Assembly: GCF_041261445.1 (NCBI RefSeq)
Contig: NZ_JBGCCU010000025.1
Coordinates: 62,001-126,000, forward strand
DNA length: 64,000 bases
Direction of reading: 5' to 3'
Origin: Catenulispora sp. EB89
Lineage (GTDB): Bacteria > Actinomycetota > Actinomycetes > Streptomycetales > Catenulisporaceae
Position 1 is the stretch's first letter. Every line of letters starts with the position of its first letter. Position numbers and translations under genes: made by a program. The notes under the pieces were generated by a model. The model was not told the origin of the DNA and ran no database searches. It saw nothing but the letters and a program-made list of their open reading frames with translations. Positions 18,837-28,003 of this stretch are shown piece by piece.

Positions 18837-19559
18837 ATGCGACTCAAATCCCCGGCCCCGACAGACGACACGACCGTGTCGCCGGTCGAGAAGCCCACCT
18901 CCTACCGGACCGTCGGATCCCTCGGGACCGGCGCCGTGCTGGTGGCCTTCGGCGCGCTCTTCCTGTTCGCGTTCGGCCTGGGATCGGAGAAGCACCCGGT
19001 CGGCTCCATGGTCGGTCTGGTGATGCTGGTCAGCGGCGTGGTCGGCGGTATCTACCCGGCCGCCTTCAGCCACGCGGACCACCTCACCATCCGCAACCCC
19101 TTCCGCCGCATCGACATCAGCTGGCCGCGCGTCGAGTCCGTCTCGGCCAAGCTGTCGTTGGTGGTCGAGACGGTCGCGGAGGAGGGCAAGGCGCGCAAGT
19201 TCACGATCTGGTCGGTCCCGGTCTCGATGCACGAGCGCCGCAAGTCCGACCGCTCGGTGGCGAAGCAGGCCCGCGTCGCCCGCGCCGAGTCCGCGCGGCA
19301 GGCCGCCGGCGCCGGCGACATCGCCGGCAGCGCGATCGGCGCCGCCGGCTACGGCCGCCCCAAGTCGTTGCGCGAGGACCCGCTGGAGCACATGGCGCTC
19401 GCCGACCAGGCAGTCGTGGAGATGCGGGACCGCCAGCGCGTGTGCACGACGTCGGTGGAGAACGCGGCGCCGACCGCGGTGACCTGGACCTGGTACACGC
19501 TGGCGCCGTTCGTGGTGAGCGTGGCGCTGCTGGTGGCGGCGATCGCCGGGGCTTTCTAG
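18837..19559 (+). CDS. PH-domain-like membrane protein
   Basis: This 240-aa protein has two N-terminal membrane helices (about residues 27-48 and 56-75) and a C-terminal one (about 215-238) around a cytoplasmic segment. That segment carries a LTIRNPFRRIDISWPRVESV stretch typical of bacterial PH (bPH2-like) domains. The middle is Ala/Arg-rich and probably helical. ATG 18837 follows GGGAG too closely for a standard ribosome site, so the start could be mis-set. It is divergent from deoC. No specific function is known. Confidence 0.7.
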   Translation: MRLKSPAPTDDTTVSPVEKPTSYRTVGSLGTGAVLVAFGALFLFAFGLGSEKHPVGSMVGLVMLVSGVVGGIYPAAFSHADHLTIRNPFRRIDISWPRVESVSAKLSLVVETVAEEGKARKFTIWSVPVSMHERRKSDRSVAKQARVARAESARQAAGAGDIAGSAIGAAGYGRPKSLREDPLEHMALADQAVVEMRDRQRVCTTSVENAAPTAVTWTWYTLAPFVVSVALLVAAIAGAF

Positions 19560-19577
19560 AGGCGTACGAAGACGTGT

Positions 19578-19611
19578 GAAGGGCGGCCGATCGAGTGATC
19601 GGCCGCCCTTC
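19578..19611. terminator. Perfect 15-bp hairpin between convergent genes
   Basis: GAAGGGCGGCCGATC and GATCGGCCGCCCTTC flank a GAGT loop. It lies between the PH-domain gene and the convergent phosphohexomutase gene, and its symmetry suits bidirectional termination. Confidence 0.85.
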
Positions 19612-19643
19612 TGCTTGCTCCGCGTCCTGCGCGAATCCGGTTG

Positions 19644-21443
19644 CTACGCGAACTGCGCGAACCACTCCTCAAGCTCGGCGCGCACGGCGGCGATCCGCGC
19701 CACCACCGGCGACCGGTCGGCGGCCGCGCGGTCGCCGAGCTCGATGTAGCACTTCAGCTTCGGCTCGGTCCCGCTGGGCCGCACCGCGATCCAGCCGCCG
19801 TCCAGCGCCAGCCGCAGCCCCTGCTCCGGCGGGAGCGCGGTGCCGTTGGCGGACAGGTCGCCGACCTCGGCGACCGCGACCCCGCCGAGCGCGGCCGGCG
19901 GGTTCCGGCGCATGGTGCGCATCATCGTCTGGATCTGCTCGGGGTCGTTGCTGCGGATCGACAGCTGCGTGGTGACCAGGTTGCCGGTGATCTTGTCGAC
20001 CTCGGCGAGGTAGTCCAGCAGCGTCCGGCCGTTCGCCTTGAGCCCGGCGACCAGCACGGCGGCGGTCAGTGCGGCGGTGACGCCGTCCTTGTCCTTCACG
20101 TGTGCGGGATCGACGCAGTAGCCGATCGCTTCCTCGTAGCCGAAGGCCAGGTCCGGGACCTTGGACAGCCACTTGAATCCGGTCAGCGTCCGTGCGTAGT
20201 CGACCTTCGCGTCGGCGGCGATCGCGGCCAGTCCCTCGGAGGAGACGATCGAGGTCGCGAAGGTTCCCCGGCGGCCCGCGGTGGCCAGGTGGTGGCCGAG
20301 CATCAGGCCGACGTCGTCGCCCGAGAGCCGGCGCCAGCCGCCCGGCGCCGCCTGGTCCGGCACGGCCAGTGCCATCCGGTCGGCGTCGGGGTCGTTGGCG
20401 ATGATGAGGTCGGCGTGGTGCTCCTCGGCGAGGGCGAACGCCAGGTCCAGCGCGCCGGGCTCCTCCGGGTTGGGGAACGAGACCGTCGGGAAGTCCGGGT
20501 CGGGCTTCTGCTGCTCCGGAACGCTGATCGGCTCGGGGAATCCGGCGTTCGTCAGGACTCTGCGGGCCAGTTCGTAGCCGACGCCGTGCATGGCCGTGTA
20601 GACGTAGGTGAGGTCCAGCTCGGGGGAGCCCGGCATCAGCTCCAACGACCGCGCCACATAGGACTCGATCACGCTCTCCGGCACGGCCTCCGCGTTCTCG
20701 ACCCGGCCCAGCGGCACGTCCGCCAGCGCCCCGACCGCGTCGATCTTCGCGGCGATCAGCGCGTCGTTCGGCTCCGTGATCTGCGAGCCGTCGCCGAGGT
20801 ACACCTTGTAGCCGTTGTCCCGTGCCGGGTTGTGGCTCGCGGTGACCATGACGCCGGCCTGCGCCCCGAGCGCCAGCACGCTGTACGCCAGCATCGGCGT
20901 GGGCAGCTCGCGCGGCATCAGGTACGGCCGGTGCCCGGCGCCGAGCATCACCTCGGCGGTGTCCTCGGCGAAGCGGCGCGAGTTGTGCCGGGCGTCGTAG
21001 CCGATCGCCACGACCTGCCCGGTGCCGTGCTGCTCGGTGACGAAGGCGGCCAGCCCGGCGGCGGCGCGCAACACGGTCACCCGGTTCATCCGGTTCGGGC
21101 CCGCGCCGAGCTCGCCGCGCAGGCCGGCGGTGCCGAACTGCAGGCGGCCGTCGAAGCGGTCCTCCAGGTAGCCGTACGCCACCGGGTCGCCGGACTCGGC
21201 GCCCTCCAGCAGGTCGGCGAGCTCCGTGCGGGTCGTCGGATCGGGATCCTCGGCCAGCCAGGCGCGGGCGGCGGCGAACAGCGCCTCGCTGATCGCGGTG
21301 CCAGTGCTGGTGCCGATGCTGGTGTCGGTGGCGGTGCTCTCGGCGGTGCCGGTGGCAGTGCTGGCGTCGGTGGCGGTGCTGGTCGTCGTGGAGCCGCCGG
21401 CACCGGCGTCCGGGCCGGTGCCTCGCTCAGTCCTCTGCGTCAT
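19644..21443 (-). CDS. Phosphohexomutase family enzyme (phosphomannomutase/phosphopentomutase-like)
   Basis: The 599-aa protein has the alpha-D-phosphohexomutase signature TASHNP (residues 201-206, phospho-Ser 203), the metal loop NDPDADRMA, a sugar loop (GYEEAIGYCVD) and the phosphate-binding C-terminal domain (RPSGTEPKLK). Beside purine nucleoside phosphorylase, it probably converts ribose- and deoxyribose-1-phosphate to the 5-phosphates, a phosphopentomutase role, although mannose or glucose phosphates are possible. Residues 1-50 are a Thr/Ser/Ala/Gly low-complexity extension not expected in the family; the true start may lie inside it. It follows the PNP gene by 20 bp. Confidence 0.9.
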   Translation of the reverse strand: MTQRTERGTGPDAGAGGSTTTSTATDASTATGTAESTATDTSIGTSTGTAISEALFAAARAWLAEDPDPTTRTELADLLEGAESGDPVAYGYLEDRFDGRLQFGTAGLRGELGAGPNRMNRVTVLRAAAGLAAFVTEQHGTGQVVAIGYDARHNSRRFAEDTAEVMLGAGHRPYLMPRELPTPMLAYSVLALGAQAGVMVTASHNPARDNGYKVYLGDGSQITEPNDALIAAKIDAVGALADVPLGRVENAEAVPESVIESYVARSLELMPGSPELDLTYVYTAMHGVGYELARRVLTNAGFPEPISVPEQQKPDPDFPTVSFPNPEEPGALDLAFALAEEHHADLIIANDPDADRMALAVPDQAAPGGWRRLSGDDVGLMLGHHLATAGRRGTFATSIVSSEGLAAIAADAKVDYARTLTGFKWLSKVPDLAFGYEEAIGYCVDPAHVKDKDGVTAALTAAVLVAGLKANGRTLLDYLAEVDKITGNLVTTQLSIRSNDPEQIQTMMRTMRRNPPAALGGVAVAEVGDLSANGTALPPEQGLRLALDGGWIAVRPSGTEPKLKCYIELGDRAAADRSPVVARIAAVRAELEEWFAQFA

Positions 21444-21463
21444 CGCGTCCCCTTCCGGGCCGG

Positions 21464-22273
21464 TCAGATCTTCTCGACGATGCCCTGGAGCAACGTGCCC
21501 AGGGACGCAGCCGACGCCGCACCGGTCTCCATGACCTCGGTGTGCGACAGCGGCTCGCCGGTCATGCCGGCGGCGAGGTTCGTCACCAGGGAGATACCCA
21601 TGACTTCGGCCCCCGCCTCACGCGCCGCGATGGCCTCCAGCGCGGTGGACATGCCGACCAGGTCGGCGCCCCAGCCGCGGAACATGCGGATCTCGGCCGG
21701 GGTCTCGAAGTGCGGGCCGCGCAGCGCCAGGTAGACGCCCTCGGCCAGGCTCGGGTCGACGGTGCGCGCGAGCTCGCGCAGCCGTGCGGAGTACAGGTCG
21801 GTGAGGTCCACGAAGCGGGCGCCGACGATCGGCGACTCGCTCTGCAGGTTCAGGTGGTCGCTGATCAGGACCGGCTGGCCGGCGTGCATGTCCGAGCGCA
21901 GCCCGCCGCAGCCGTTGGTGAGCACGACGGTCTTCACGCCGTTGGCCACCGCGGTGCGCACGCCGTGCGCGACCGAGGCGACGCCGCGGCCCTCGTACAG
22001 GTGCGTGCGGCCCAGGAAGACCAGGACCTTGGTGCCGCCGACGGTCACCGAGCGCACCTTGCCGGCGTGCCCGACGACGGTGGACGCGGCGAAGCCGGGC
22101 AGGGCGTCGACCGGGGACTCCCAGTCCGGGGTGCCGAGCGCGTCGGCGGCCTCGGCCCAGCCGGAGCCCATGACCACGGCGACGTCGTGCCGCCCGGCGA
22201 GCTCGGTGAGGCTGGCGCCGGCGGTCTCGGCAAGCTGGTAGGGGTCCTGGGTCGGGTCAGCGCTGTTCGTCAC
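21464..22273 (-). CDS. punA: Purine nucleoside phosphorylase
   Basis: This cytosolic trimeric-type PNP phosphorolyses inosine and guanosine (and deoxy forms) to base and pentose-1-phosphate. The 269-aa protein shows [10 protein letters not shown] (phosphate loop), [15 protein letters not shown], the [11 protein letters not shown] region and VTNLAAGM near the C-terminus. It is upstream of the phosphohexomutase gene in the same direction, giving a logical phosphorolysis-then-isomerisation unit. It starts with a GTG. Adenosine deaminase at 7.6 kb would supply its inosine. Confidence 0.95.
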   Translation of the reverse strand: MTNSADPTQDPYQLAETAGASLTELAGRHDVAVVMGSGWAEAADALGTPDWESPVDALPGFAASTVVGHAGKVRSVTVGGTKVLVFLGRTHLYEGRGVASVAHGVRTAVANGVKTVVLTNGCGGLRSDMHAGQPVLISDHLNLQSESPIVGARFVDLTDLYSARLRELARTVDPSLAEGVYLALRGPHFETPAEIRMFRGWGADLVGMSTALEAIAAREAGAEVMGISLVTNLAAGMTGEPLSHTEVMETGAASAASLGTLLQGIVEKI

Positions 22274-22379
22274 CTGGTGAGCGTACAGCGCGGGGTTCGC
22301 GGACGGTGTCCCGGAGGTTGCGGACTCCGCAGGCCCCGCGAACCCTGCGGACCCTGCGAACCCCGCGGGCCCCCTGGCG

Positions 22380-23756
22380 TCAGACCGCCACGAACCCTGG
22401 AGCCGGCTCCTCGCCGAGCGGCGCGGTCAGGGTCGACAGCACCGGCGCGTCCGCCCGCAGCTGCCGCACCTGCGAGGACATGAACGTCAGCCCGGTCGCG
22501 CCGATGATCACCGCCCCGGCGCCGAGCTGCACCGCCCTGGTCCCGAACGCGTTCGCGGCGGGCCCGGCCACCAGCGATCCCAACGGGGACGCGCTCAGCG
22601 AGCCCAGCGCGTCGTAGGAGTAGACCCGCGCGAGCTTGTCCTGCGGGATGTGCCGGGTCAGCGCCACGGTCCACAGGATCATGAAGTACTCGCCGGAGAA
22701 CCCGGCCAGCACCGAGACCGCGGAGATGGCCCACAGCGGCCCGCCCAGGCCCATGACGATCGGCGGCAGCGCGAAGGCGAAGGTGAGGATCGTGCCGACG
22801 AACATCGGCCGCTTCACCTGGTAGATCAGCCCGGCGACGCCGCCGAGCAGGATGCCCAGGCCGTCGCAGCTGATGATCAGCGCCCAGGCCCCGGCGCCGC
22901 CGAGGCGGGCCTTGGCCACCTCCGGGCCGAGCACCGAGAACCCGCCGAACCAGCCCGCCAGCACGGCGGCGTAGCAGGCGATGACCGCCCACAGCCAGGT
23001 GCGCGAGCGGACCTCGATCCAGCCCTCGCGCAGCTCGTGCAGCATGCCCGGCGCCTTCTCGGCGGCGCGCTCCAGCGCGGTGACCGTGATCCGGAACAGC
23101 GGGAGCGTCCCGATCAGCAGCAGCACCGCGTCCAGGCCCATCGCCTCGCCCGGCCCGAAGGCCGTGACCAGGACGCCGCCCACCGCCGCGCCGAGCATCA
23201 GCATCGAGGACTGGGCCAGCCGGGACAGCGAGGAGGCGGCCTGCATCCGCTCCTCCGGCACCAGCCGCGGGATCAGCGACTGCGACGAGGGGTAGAACAG
23301 CGCGCCGCCGGTGCCCATGAGCAGGGCGGCGACCAGCAGGTTCCAGGTGTTCGCGGCGTGCGTGAGCATGAGCACCGCGGCCAGGCCCTCGCCGGCGGCG
23401 GCCGAGAAGTTGGCGGCCATCATCACCCGCTGCGGCCGGAACCGGTCCGCCAGCACCCCGCCGACCAGGGTGAAGACCAGCATCGGGGCCAGCTGCGCGG
23501 CCAGCACGAAGGAGACCGCGGCGGCGTTCCCGTCCGGGTGCGCGGCGGACCTGGTGACGGCGAGCACGGCGAAGGACAGCGCCACGGACGAGATGCCGGT
23601 CGCTGACGTGGACAGCAGGCGCTCCAACAGGACCAGCCGGAACTGGCTGATCCGCAGAACGGTGAGGGATTCGCGGAAGGTCTCCTTCAGAGACGGCGAT
23701 TCCGCTACCTGGCTGATGGGCGCGTCCGCCGCGAAGTCCTGGGCGGGGTTGCTCAC
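22380..23756 (-). CDS. MFS transporter (putative exporter, MFS_3/EntS-like)
   Basis: This 458-aa protein has around 10-12 hydrophobic segments with the MFS loop [15 protein letters not shown] after helix 2. It has a long soluble N-terminus (about 35 residues) and resembles the MFS_3 group of macrolide and siderophore exporters. The substrate cannot be read from sequence. The 106 bp between it and punA contain short imperfect GCGGACCCTGCGAACC-type repeats and no terminator that I can see. Start GTG 23756 follows AGGTAG. Confidence 0.85.
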   Translation of the reverse strand: MSNPAQDFAADAPISQVAESPSLKETFRESLTVLRISQFRLVLLERLLSTSATGISSVALSFAVLAVTRSAAHPDGNAAAVSFVLAAQLAPMLVFTLVGGVLADRFRPQRVMMAANFSAAAGEGLAAVLMLTHAANTWNLLVAALLMGTGGALFYPSSQSLIPRLVPEERMQAASSLSRLAQSSMLMLGAAVGGVLVTAFGPGEAMGLDAVLLLIGTLPLFRITVTALERAAEKAPGMLHELREGWIEVRSRTWLWAVIACYAAVLAGWFGGFSVLGPEVAKARLGGAGAWALIISCDGLGILLGGVAGLIYQVKRPMFVGTILTFAFALPPIVMGLGGPLWAISAVSVLAGFSGEYFMILWTVALTRHIPQDKLARVYSYDALGSLSASPLGSLVAGPAANAFGTRAVQLGAGAVIIGATGLTFMSSQVRQLRADAPVLSTLTAPLGEEPAPGFVAV

Positions 23757-23834
23757 GGTTATCTACCTGGTTTCCGACTAGTCGCTAGCCGATCCAGGCT
23801 ATCCGGTGACGCCAACTAGTTTTCGTGCGAGACA

Positions 23835-25250
23835 ATGGTGCACGTGACTCGGATCGTGATCATCGGCGGCGGACCTGGCGGCTACGAGGCGGCGCTGGTG
23901 GCCTCCCGACTCGGCGCGGAGGTCGTGCTCGTCGAGCACGAGGGCGTCGGCGGGGCTTCGGTGCTCACCGACTGTGTGCCGTCCAAGACGCTGATCGCGA
24001 CGGCCGATGTGATGTCGTCGTTCGAGTCGGCCGAGGAGCTGGGGATCCGCATCGGAGGCGTCTCGGTCGGCGGCAGCTGCGTGAGCGGCGTGAACCTGGA
24101 GAAGGTCAACCGCCGGGTGAAGAACCTGGCCTCGGCGCAGTCCGTGGACATCGCCGAGTCGCTGAGCAAGGCCGGGGTGCAGATCATCAAGGGCCGCGGC
24201 CGGCTGACCGCCGACCGCCAGGTCGAGGTGGACCTCCCGGACGGCACTGTCGCGGTCTACCACGCCGACGTGATCCTGCTGGCCACCGGCGTGCGCCCGC
24301 GCGAGATGGCCGAGGCGATGCCCGACGGCGAGCGCATCCTGAACTGGAAGCAGGTCTACAACCTCAAGGAGCTCCCGCCGGAGCTGATCGTGGTCGGCTC
24401 GGGCGTCACCGGCGCCGAGTTCGCCGGCGCCTACCAGGCGCTGGGCTCGGCGGTGACGTTGGTCTCCTCCCGCGACCGGGTCCTGCCCGGCGAGGACGCC
24501 GACGCCGCCGAGGTGCTGGAGAGCGTCTTCCGCCGCCGCGGCATGCGGGTGCTCTCGCGCTCGCGCATGGCCTCGGCGGTCCGCGACGGCGACCGGGTGA
24601 TCGTGACCCTGGAGGACGGCCGCACGGTCGAGGGCTCGCACGTGCTGGTGGCCGTCGGCTCGCTGCCGAACACCGAGGGCATGGGCTTGGAGGAGGCCGG
24701 CGTCGAGCTGACGAAGAGCGGCCACATCGAGGTGGACCGGGTCTCGCGCACCTCGGCGCCCGGCGTCTACGCGGCCGGGGACGTGACCGGCGTGCTGCTG
24801 CTGGCCTCGGTGGCCGCGATGCAGGGCCGGATCGCGATGTACCACGCGCTCGGCGAGGCGGTGTGGCCGATCAACCTCAAGCGGGTGTCGTCCAACATCT
24901 TCACCAGCCCCGAGGTCGCCACGGTCGGCCAGACGAACGTCAACGCGCACCACGACTCGCCCGGCTTCAACGAGTACAAGCTGGCGCTGGACTCCAACCC
25001 CCGCGCGAAGATGCTGGGCTTCAAGGACGGCTTCGTGAAGCTGTTCTCCCGCAAGGGCTCGGACACGATCGTCGGCGGCGTGGTCGTCGCCCCGCGCGCC
25101 AGCGAGCTGATCCACCCCATCACCATGGCCGTCGACCTGCACCTGACGGTGGACCAGGTCGCCTCGGTGTTCACGGTGTACCCGTCGCTGTCCGGCTCGA
25201 TCGCCGAGGCCGCGCGCCGGCTGCACGCGGACGTGAAGGACGAGGACTGA
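23835..25250 (+). CDS. lpdA: NAD(P)H-quinone dehydrogenase LpdA-like flavoprotein
   Basis: The 471-aa protein is a pyridine nucleotide-disulfide oxidoreductase: an FAD motif GGGPGGYEAA at the N-terminus, an NAD motif VVGSGVTGAEFAGAY, and TSAPGVYAAGDVTG. The redox-active centre should read CxxxxC; here it is GGASVLTDCVPSK, with only the second Cys. It therefore cannot act as a true lipoamide dehydrogenase. The same loss occurs in mycobacterial LpdA (Rv3303c), a quinone reductase. An alternative in-frame GTG lies at 23844. Confidence 0.85.
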   Translation: MVHVTRIVIIGGGPGGYEAALVASRLGAEVVLVEHEGVGGASVLTDCVPSKTLIATADVMSSFESAEELGIRIGGVSVGGSCVSGVNLEKVNRRVKNLASAQSVDIAESLSKAGVQIIKGRGRLTADRQVEVDLPDGTVAVYHADVILLATGVRPREMAEAMPDGERILNWKQVYNLKELPPELIVVGSGVTGAEFAGAYQALGSAVTLVSSRDRVLPGEDADAAEVLESVFRRRGMRVLSRSRMASAVRDGDRVIVTLEDGRTVEGSHVLVAVGSLPNTEGMGLEEAGVELTKSGHIEVDRVSRTSAPGVYAAGDVTGVLLLASVAAMQGRIAMYHALGEAVWPINLKRVSSNIFTSPEVATVGQTNVNAHHDSPGFNEYKLALDSNPRAKMLGFKDGFVKLFSRKGSDTIVGGVVVAPRASELIHPITMAVDLHLTVDQVASVFTVYPSLSGSIAEAARRLHADVKDED

Positions 25251-25279
25251 GGCCCCGCCTCAGTCCCGGTCCCGGCTCG

Positions 25280-25323
25280 GTCGCGCCCCGGTCCCGCCCC
25301 GGTCCCGCCCCGGTCCCGCCCCG
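25280..25323. repeat. Four tandem copies of an 11-bp GC repeat
   Basis: GTCCCGCCCCG is repeated at 25291, 25302 and 25313, with a first copy GTCGCGCCCCG at 25280, immediately after the lpdA stop. It is a candidate variable-number repeat. It forms no hairpin and lies between the lpdA stop and the DUF6215 gene. Confidence 0.85.
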
Positions 25324-25406
25324 GGGGTTGTCCGACCTCCGCCACCGCTGCCAGGATGGTCGCCTTCGGGCAGGTTACCGGCCGGTAGCGACAGGGGGCG
25401 ACATTC

Positions 25407-25988
25407 GTGAAGGACTCGCATCGCAGCACCCGTTTCCAGATCATCGCCGCCCTGGCGCTCGGCGGCGTCGTGGTGGCCGGAGCGGTGGCGCTGACCGTCA
25501 CCTGGAAGGACCCGAAACCGGACCCCTGCCAGGCGGCGTCGCAGAGCACCGCGGCCCAGGACGGCGCGAAACTGTGCACGGCGCTGGAAAAGGCGGAACT
25601 GCCGACGCTGCTGGGCGTCCCGAGCGCGCAGACCGCCTACGGCGGCCAGATGGCGGTCCCGGGCAGCACCCCGGCGGACTACCAGGAGGTCCACGTCGAG
25701 TGGGTCGTGGGCCAGTACGCGGTGATCCTGTCGACGAGCAAGAGCGCGACGCTGAAGCAGACGGAGCAGCTGGCCGGGCACCCGGCGGCGCTGCTGTCGG
25801 GAGCTTCGGGCGGGCATCAGGTGAACCGCCTGGAGGTGGCCTGGGCACCCAGCGGCGGGGCCGGGGTCTACGCGGTCGACGTGATGATGGCCGACGGGTC
25901 GGCGATGGCGCAGAGCGATGCCGGGCGGTTGGAGCGGACGGTGGCGGCGAAGGTGTTGCCGGGGTTGCCGGAGTGGCGGGCCGGCTGA
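25407..25988 (+). CDS. Membrane-anchored DUF6215-type protein
   Basis: This 193-aa protein has one N-terminal membrane anchor (about residues 11-30) and an extracytoplasmic domain. The segments AKLCTALEKAELPTLLG and AAKVLPGLPEW match the start and end of the Streptomyces DUF6215 family as I remember it. GTG 25407 follows AGGGGG by 8 bases. The function of the family is unknown. It stands alone, convergent with the SDR gene. Confidence 0.75.
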   Translation: MKDSHRSTRFQIIAALALGGVVVAGAVALTVTWKDPKPDPCQAASQSTAAQDGAKLCTALEKAELPTLLGVPSAQTAYGGQMAVPGSTPADYQEVHVEWVVGQYAVILSTSKSATLKQTEQLAGHPAALLSGASGGHQVNRLEVAWAPSGGAGVYAVDVMMADGSAMAQSDAGRLERTVAAKVLPGLPEWRAG

Positions 25989-26013
25989 GGCGCCAGGCAC
26001 TCCTGGAGCGCGC

Positions 26014-26835
26014 TCAGCCGCCTTGGGCGAGCTCAGCTATCGGCTGCCACTGGCGCCAGTTCTCGAGCCGGCTGGCGTATTCGTTCGTGGCGACAGTGAA
26101 TGGCACGGAGCCGAGGAACACCCGCAGCGGCGGCGTCTCGGCGTCGACGATTTTGAGTATCGCGGCGGCGGAAGCGTCCGGATCCCCGGGCGGGTTGGCC
26201 GACAATCGCTTCGCCGTCGCCTCGCGGACCGGCGCGTAGGCGTCGATCGGGGTCGCGCGCTTGGCCGAGGCGCCACCCCAGTCGGTCGCGTAGCTGGCCG
26301 GTTCGATCAGCGTCAGATGCACACCGAAGGTCTTGACCTCCTGTGCCAGGCTCTGGCTGAGGCCTTCGAGCGCCCACTTGGACGCGTGGTAGATCCCGAT
26401 CCCGGGGAACGCGGTGATCCCGCCGATCGAGGAGACCTGCAAGATGTGGCCCTTGCGGGCCTGGCGCAGGTAGGGCAGGGCGGCCTGGGCGACCCAGAGC
26501 GCACCGAACAGGTTCGTCTCGATCTGGTCGCGGGCCTCCTGTTCGGACAGTTCCTCGATCATCCCGAACTGGCCGTAGCCGGCGTTGTTGACGACGACGT
26601 CGAGTTCGCCGAAGTGGTCGTGGGCGGCCTTGACCGCGGCGAACACGGCTGAGCGGTCGGTGACGTCCAGGGCCAGCCCGAGGAAGGTGTCCGGATGACG
26701 CTCGGCGAGGTTGCCGATCGTGCGGGGGTCGCGAGCGGTCCCGACGACGCGGTCGCCGCGGTCGAGTGCCGCGGTCGCCCACCTGCGGCCGAATCCGCGA
26801 GAGGCGCCGGTCAGGAACCAGGTGCGTTGTGCCAT
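26014..26835 (-). CDS. Short-chain dehydrogenase/reductase
   Basis: The 273-aa enzyme has the classical SDR layout: cofactor loop TGASRGFG near the N-terminus, NNAG, catalytic Ser in VSSIGG and the YHASK Tyr/Lys pair. TARDP after strand 2 suggests NADPH preference. The substrate is unknown. It is four bases downstream of a SnoaL-like gene and divergent from a TetR gene, so the pair is probably induced together by a small hydrophobic ligand of that regulator. Confidence 0.92.
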   Translation of the reverse strand: MAQRTWFLTGASRGFGRRWATAALDRGDRVVGTARDPRTIGNLAERHPDTFLGLALDVTDRSAVFAAVKAAHDHFGELDVVVNNAGYGQFGMIEELSEQEARDQIETNLFGALWVAQAALPYLRQARKGHILQVSSIGGITAFPGIGIYHASKWALEGLSQSLAQEVKTFGVHLTLIEPASYATDWGGASAKRATPIDAYAPVREATAKRLSANPPGDPDASAAAILKIVDAETPPLRVFLGSVPFTVATNEYASRLENWRQWQPIAELAQGG

Positions 26836-26839
26836 GAGA

Positions 26840-27217
26840 TCACTGCTCCGGTCGTTGAAATGTCTGCGCCGCGCGCATGGCTGCCGTGTCGTGCACCTGG
26901 CGGATGAAGGTGATCTGGCCGTCGACCACCGTGAACTGCTCGGCGATCCGCAGCGGGCCGAGCGGGTCGAGCACCAGGTCGTAGACCATCACCGCCTCGC
27001 CCGGGCCGGCGCATGCGGACAACAGCTGGACGCTCGACACGCGTTCGCCGAACTTGCTGATCGCCTCCACGAATTCCCGCTTGTCCGCGAACACGCTGAC
27101 CGGAAGGTCCGTCGTGAGGCTGTCCGCGAGCAGCTGCGCGGCCGCATCGAAGTTCTTGGTCGTGGTCCAGGCCTCGTGGTAGCGGCGAACCACATCCAGT
27201 ACCGCTTCGTCAGTCAT
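26840..27217 (-). CDS. SnoaL/NTF2-like protein
   Basis: This 125-aa protein has the cone-shaped NTF2-like pattern: a helix with VVRRYHEAWTTKNF-type sequence, then beta strands, ending in QITFIRQVHD. Members are small cyclases, hydrolases or binding proteins. ATG 27217 is chosen because AGGA lies five bases upstream; ATG 27229 and 27250 are possible. It leads the two-gene unit repressed, presumably, by the divergent TetR protein. Confidence 0.8.
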   Translation of the reverse strand: MTDEAVLDVVRRYHEAWTTTKNFDAAAQLLADSLTTDLPVSVFADKREFVEAISKFGERVSSVQLLSACAGPGEAVMVYDLVLDPLGPLRIAEQFTVVDGQITFIRQVHDTAAMRAAQTFQRPEQ

Positions 27218-27271
27218 GTCGGTCCTCATCACCTTGGGAGAGTCGATCACCCGGTCGATGAAGCCAGGCTA

Positions 27272-27318
27272 CATACCGGTCGTTCAGTATGTCAACGACG
27301 TACCGAACGTTTAGTATG
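27272..27318. promoter_or_regulatory. Two operator-like repeats for the TetR regulator
   Basis: TACCGGTCGTTCAGTATG (27274-27291) and TACCGAACGTTTAGTATG (27301-27318) match at 15 of 18 positions, 27 bp apart. Each is partly palindromic; the first reads CATAC-N10-GTATG from 27272. They occupy the gap between divergent SnoaL-like and tetR genes, so they are likely binding sites controlling both directions. Confidence 0.7.
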
Positions 27319-27326
27319 CTGACCTC

Positions 27327-27890
27327 ATGACTCCTTCCCAGCGACGCGACATGCGGGCGGACATCCTCGACGCGGCGCGACAGCTGTTCGGGACCAAGGG
27401 CTACACGGTCACGTCGATCGCAGATCTCGCAGACGCGCTGGGCGTCACCAAAGGCGCGCTCTACTACCACTTCAAATCCAAGGAGGCCATCCTCTCCGCC
27501 CTGGTCGCGGAGCCGGCAGCCGAGATCGCGGCCATCGCCGAAGACGCCGCCGGCCGGACACCGCAGGAGTTGCTCACCGCTCTGATCGACCTACAGGCCA
27601 AACATCCGGCCGCCTACATGGCGTTGCAGTCCGGGGACGCTTCCGTGCTGCAGGAGCACTCCCAACGCCACGACTTCGTCGGGAAGACGGAGCTGATCAT
27701 CCTGGCCGTGGCGGGCCGAGACCCATCTCCCGTTCGTGTCATCCGCGCCCGGATGGCCGTCGCCGCCGTCAAGGAAGGCACGATGGCCGCACTCGTGGCA
27801 GGACAAGGCGAACTCGCCGACGACATGCGGGTGGAGCTGCTGGAAGCCGCCATGGCAACCCTCGATGCGGGCGGCCAGGCCGCCGACTGA
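27327..27890 (+). CDS. TetR-family transcriptional regulator
   Basis: This 187-aa repressor has the N-terminal TetR helix-turn-helix (ILDAARQLFGTKGYTVTS, then VTKGALYYHFKSKEAILSAL) and a divergent ligand-binding C-terminus. It starts nine bases after a pair of operator-like repeats and is divergent from the SnoaL/SDR pair, so it probably represses both them and itself. The ligand is unknown. Confidence 0.92.
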   Translation: MTPSQRRDMRADILDAARQLFGTKGYTVTSIADLADALGVTKGALYYHFKSKEAILSALVAEPAAEIAAIAEDAAGRTPQELLTALIDLQAKHPAAYMALQSGDASVLQEHSQRHDFVGKTELIILAVAGRDPSPVRVIRARMAVAAVKEGTMAALVAGQGELADDMRVELLEAAMATLDAGGQAAD

Positions 27891-28003
27891 GGCCGGCGGC
27901 ACGGCGAGCACGCACTCCGGCTGCCGGTGACACCCGGCTACCCGGCCACCCGGCTACCCGACCACAAGGCGGTTTCACGGAATCTGGGCCAGAGCCCCTG
28001 CGG

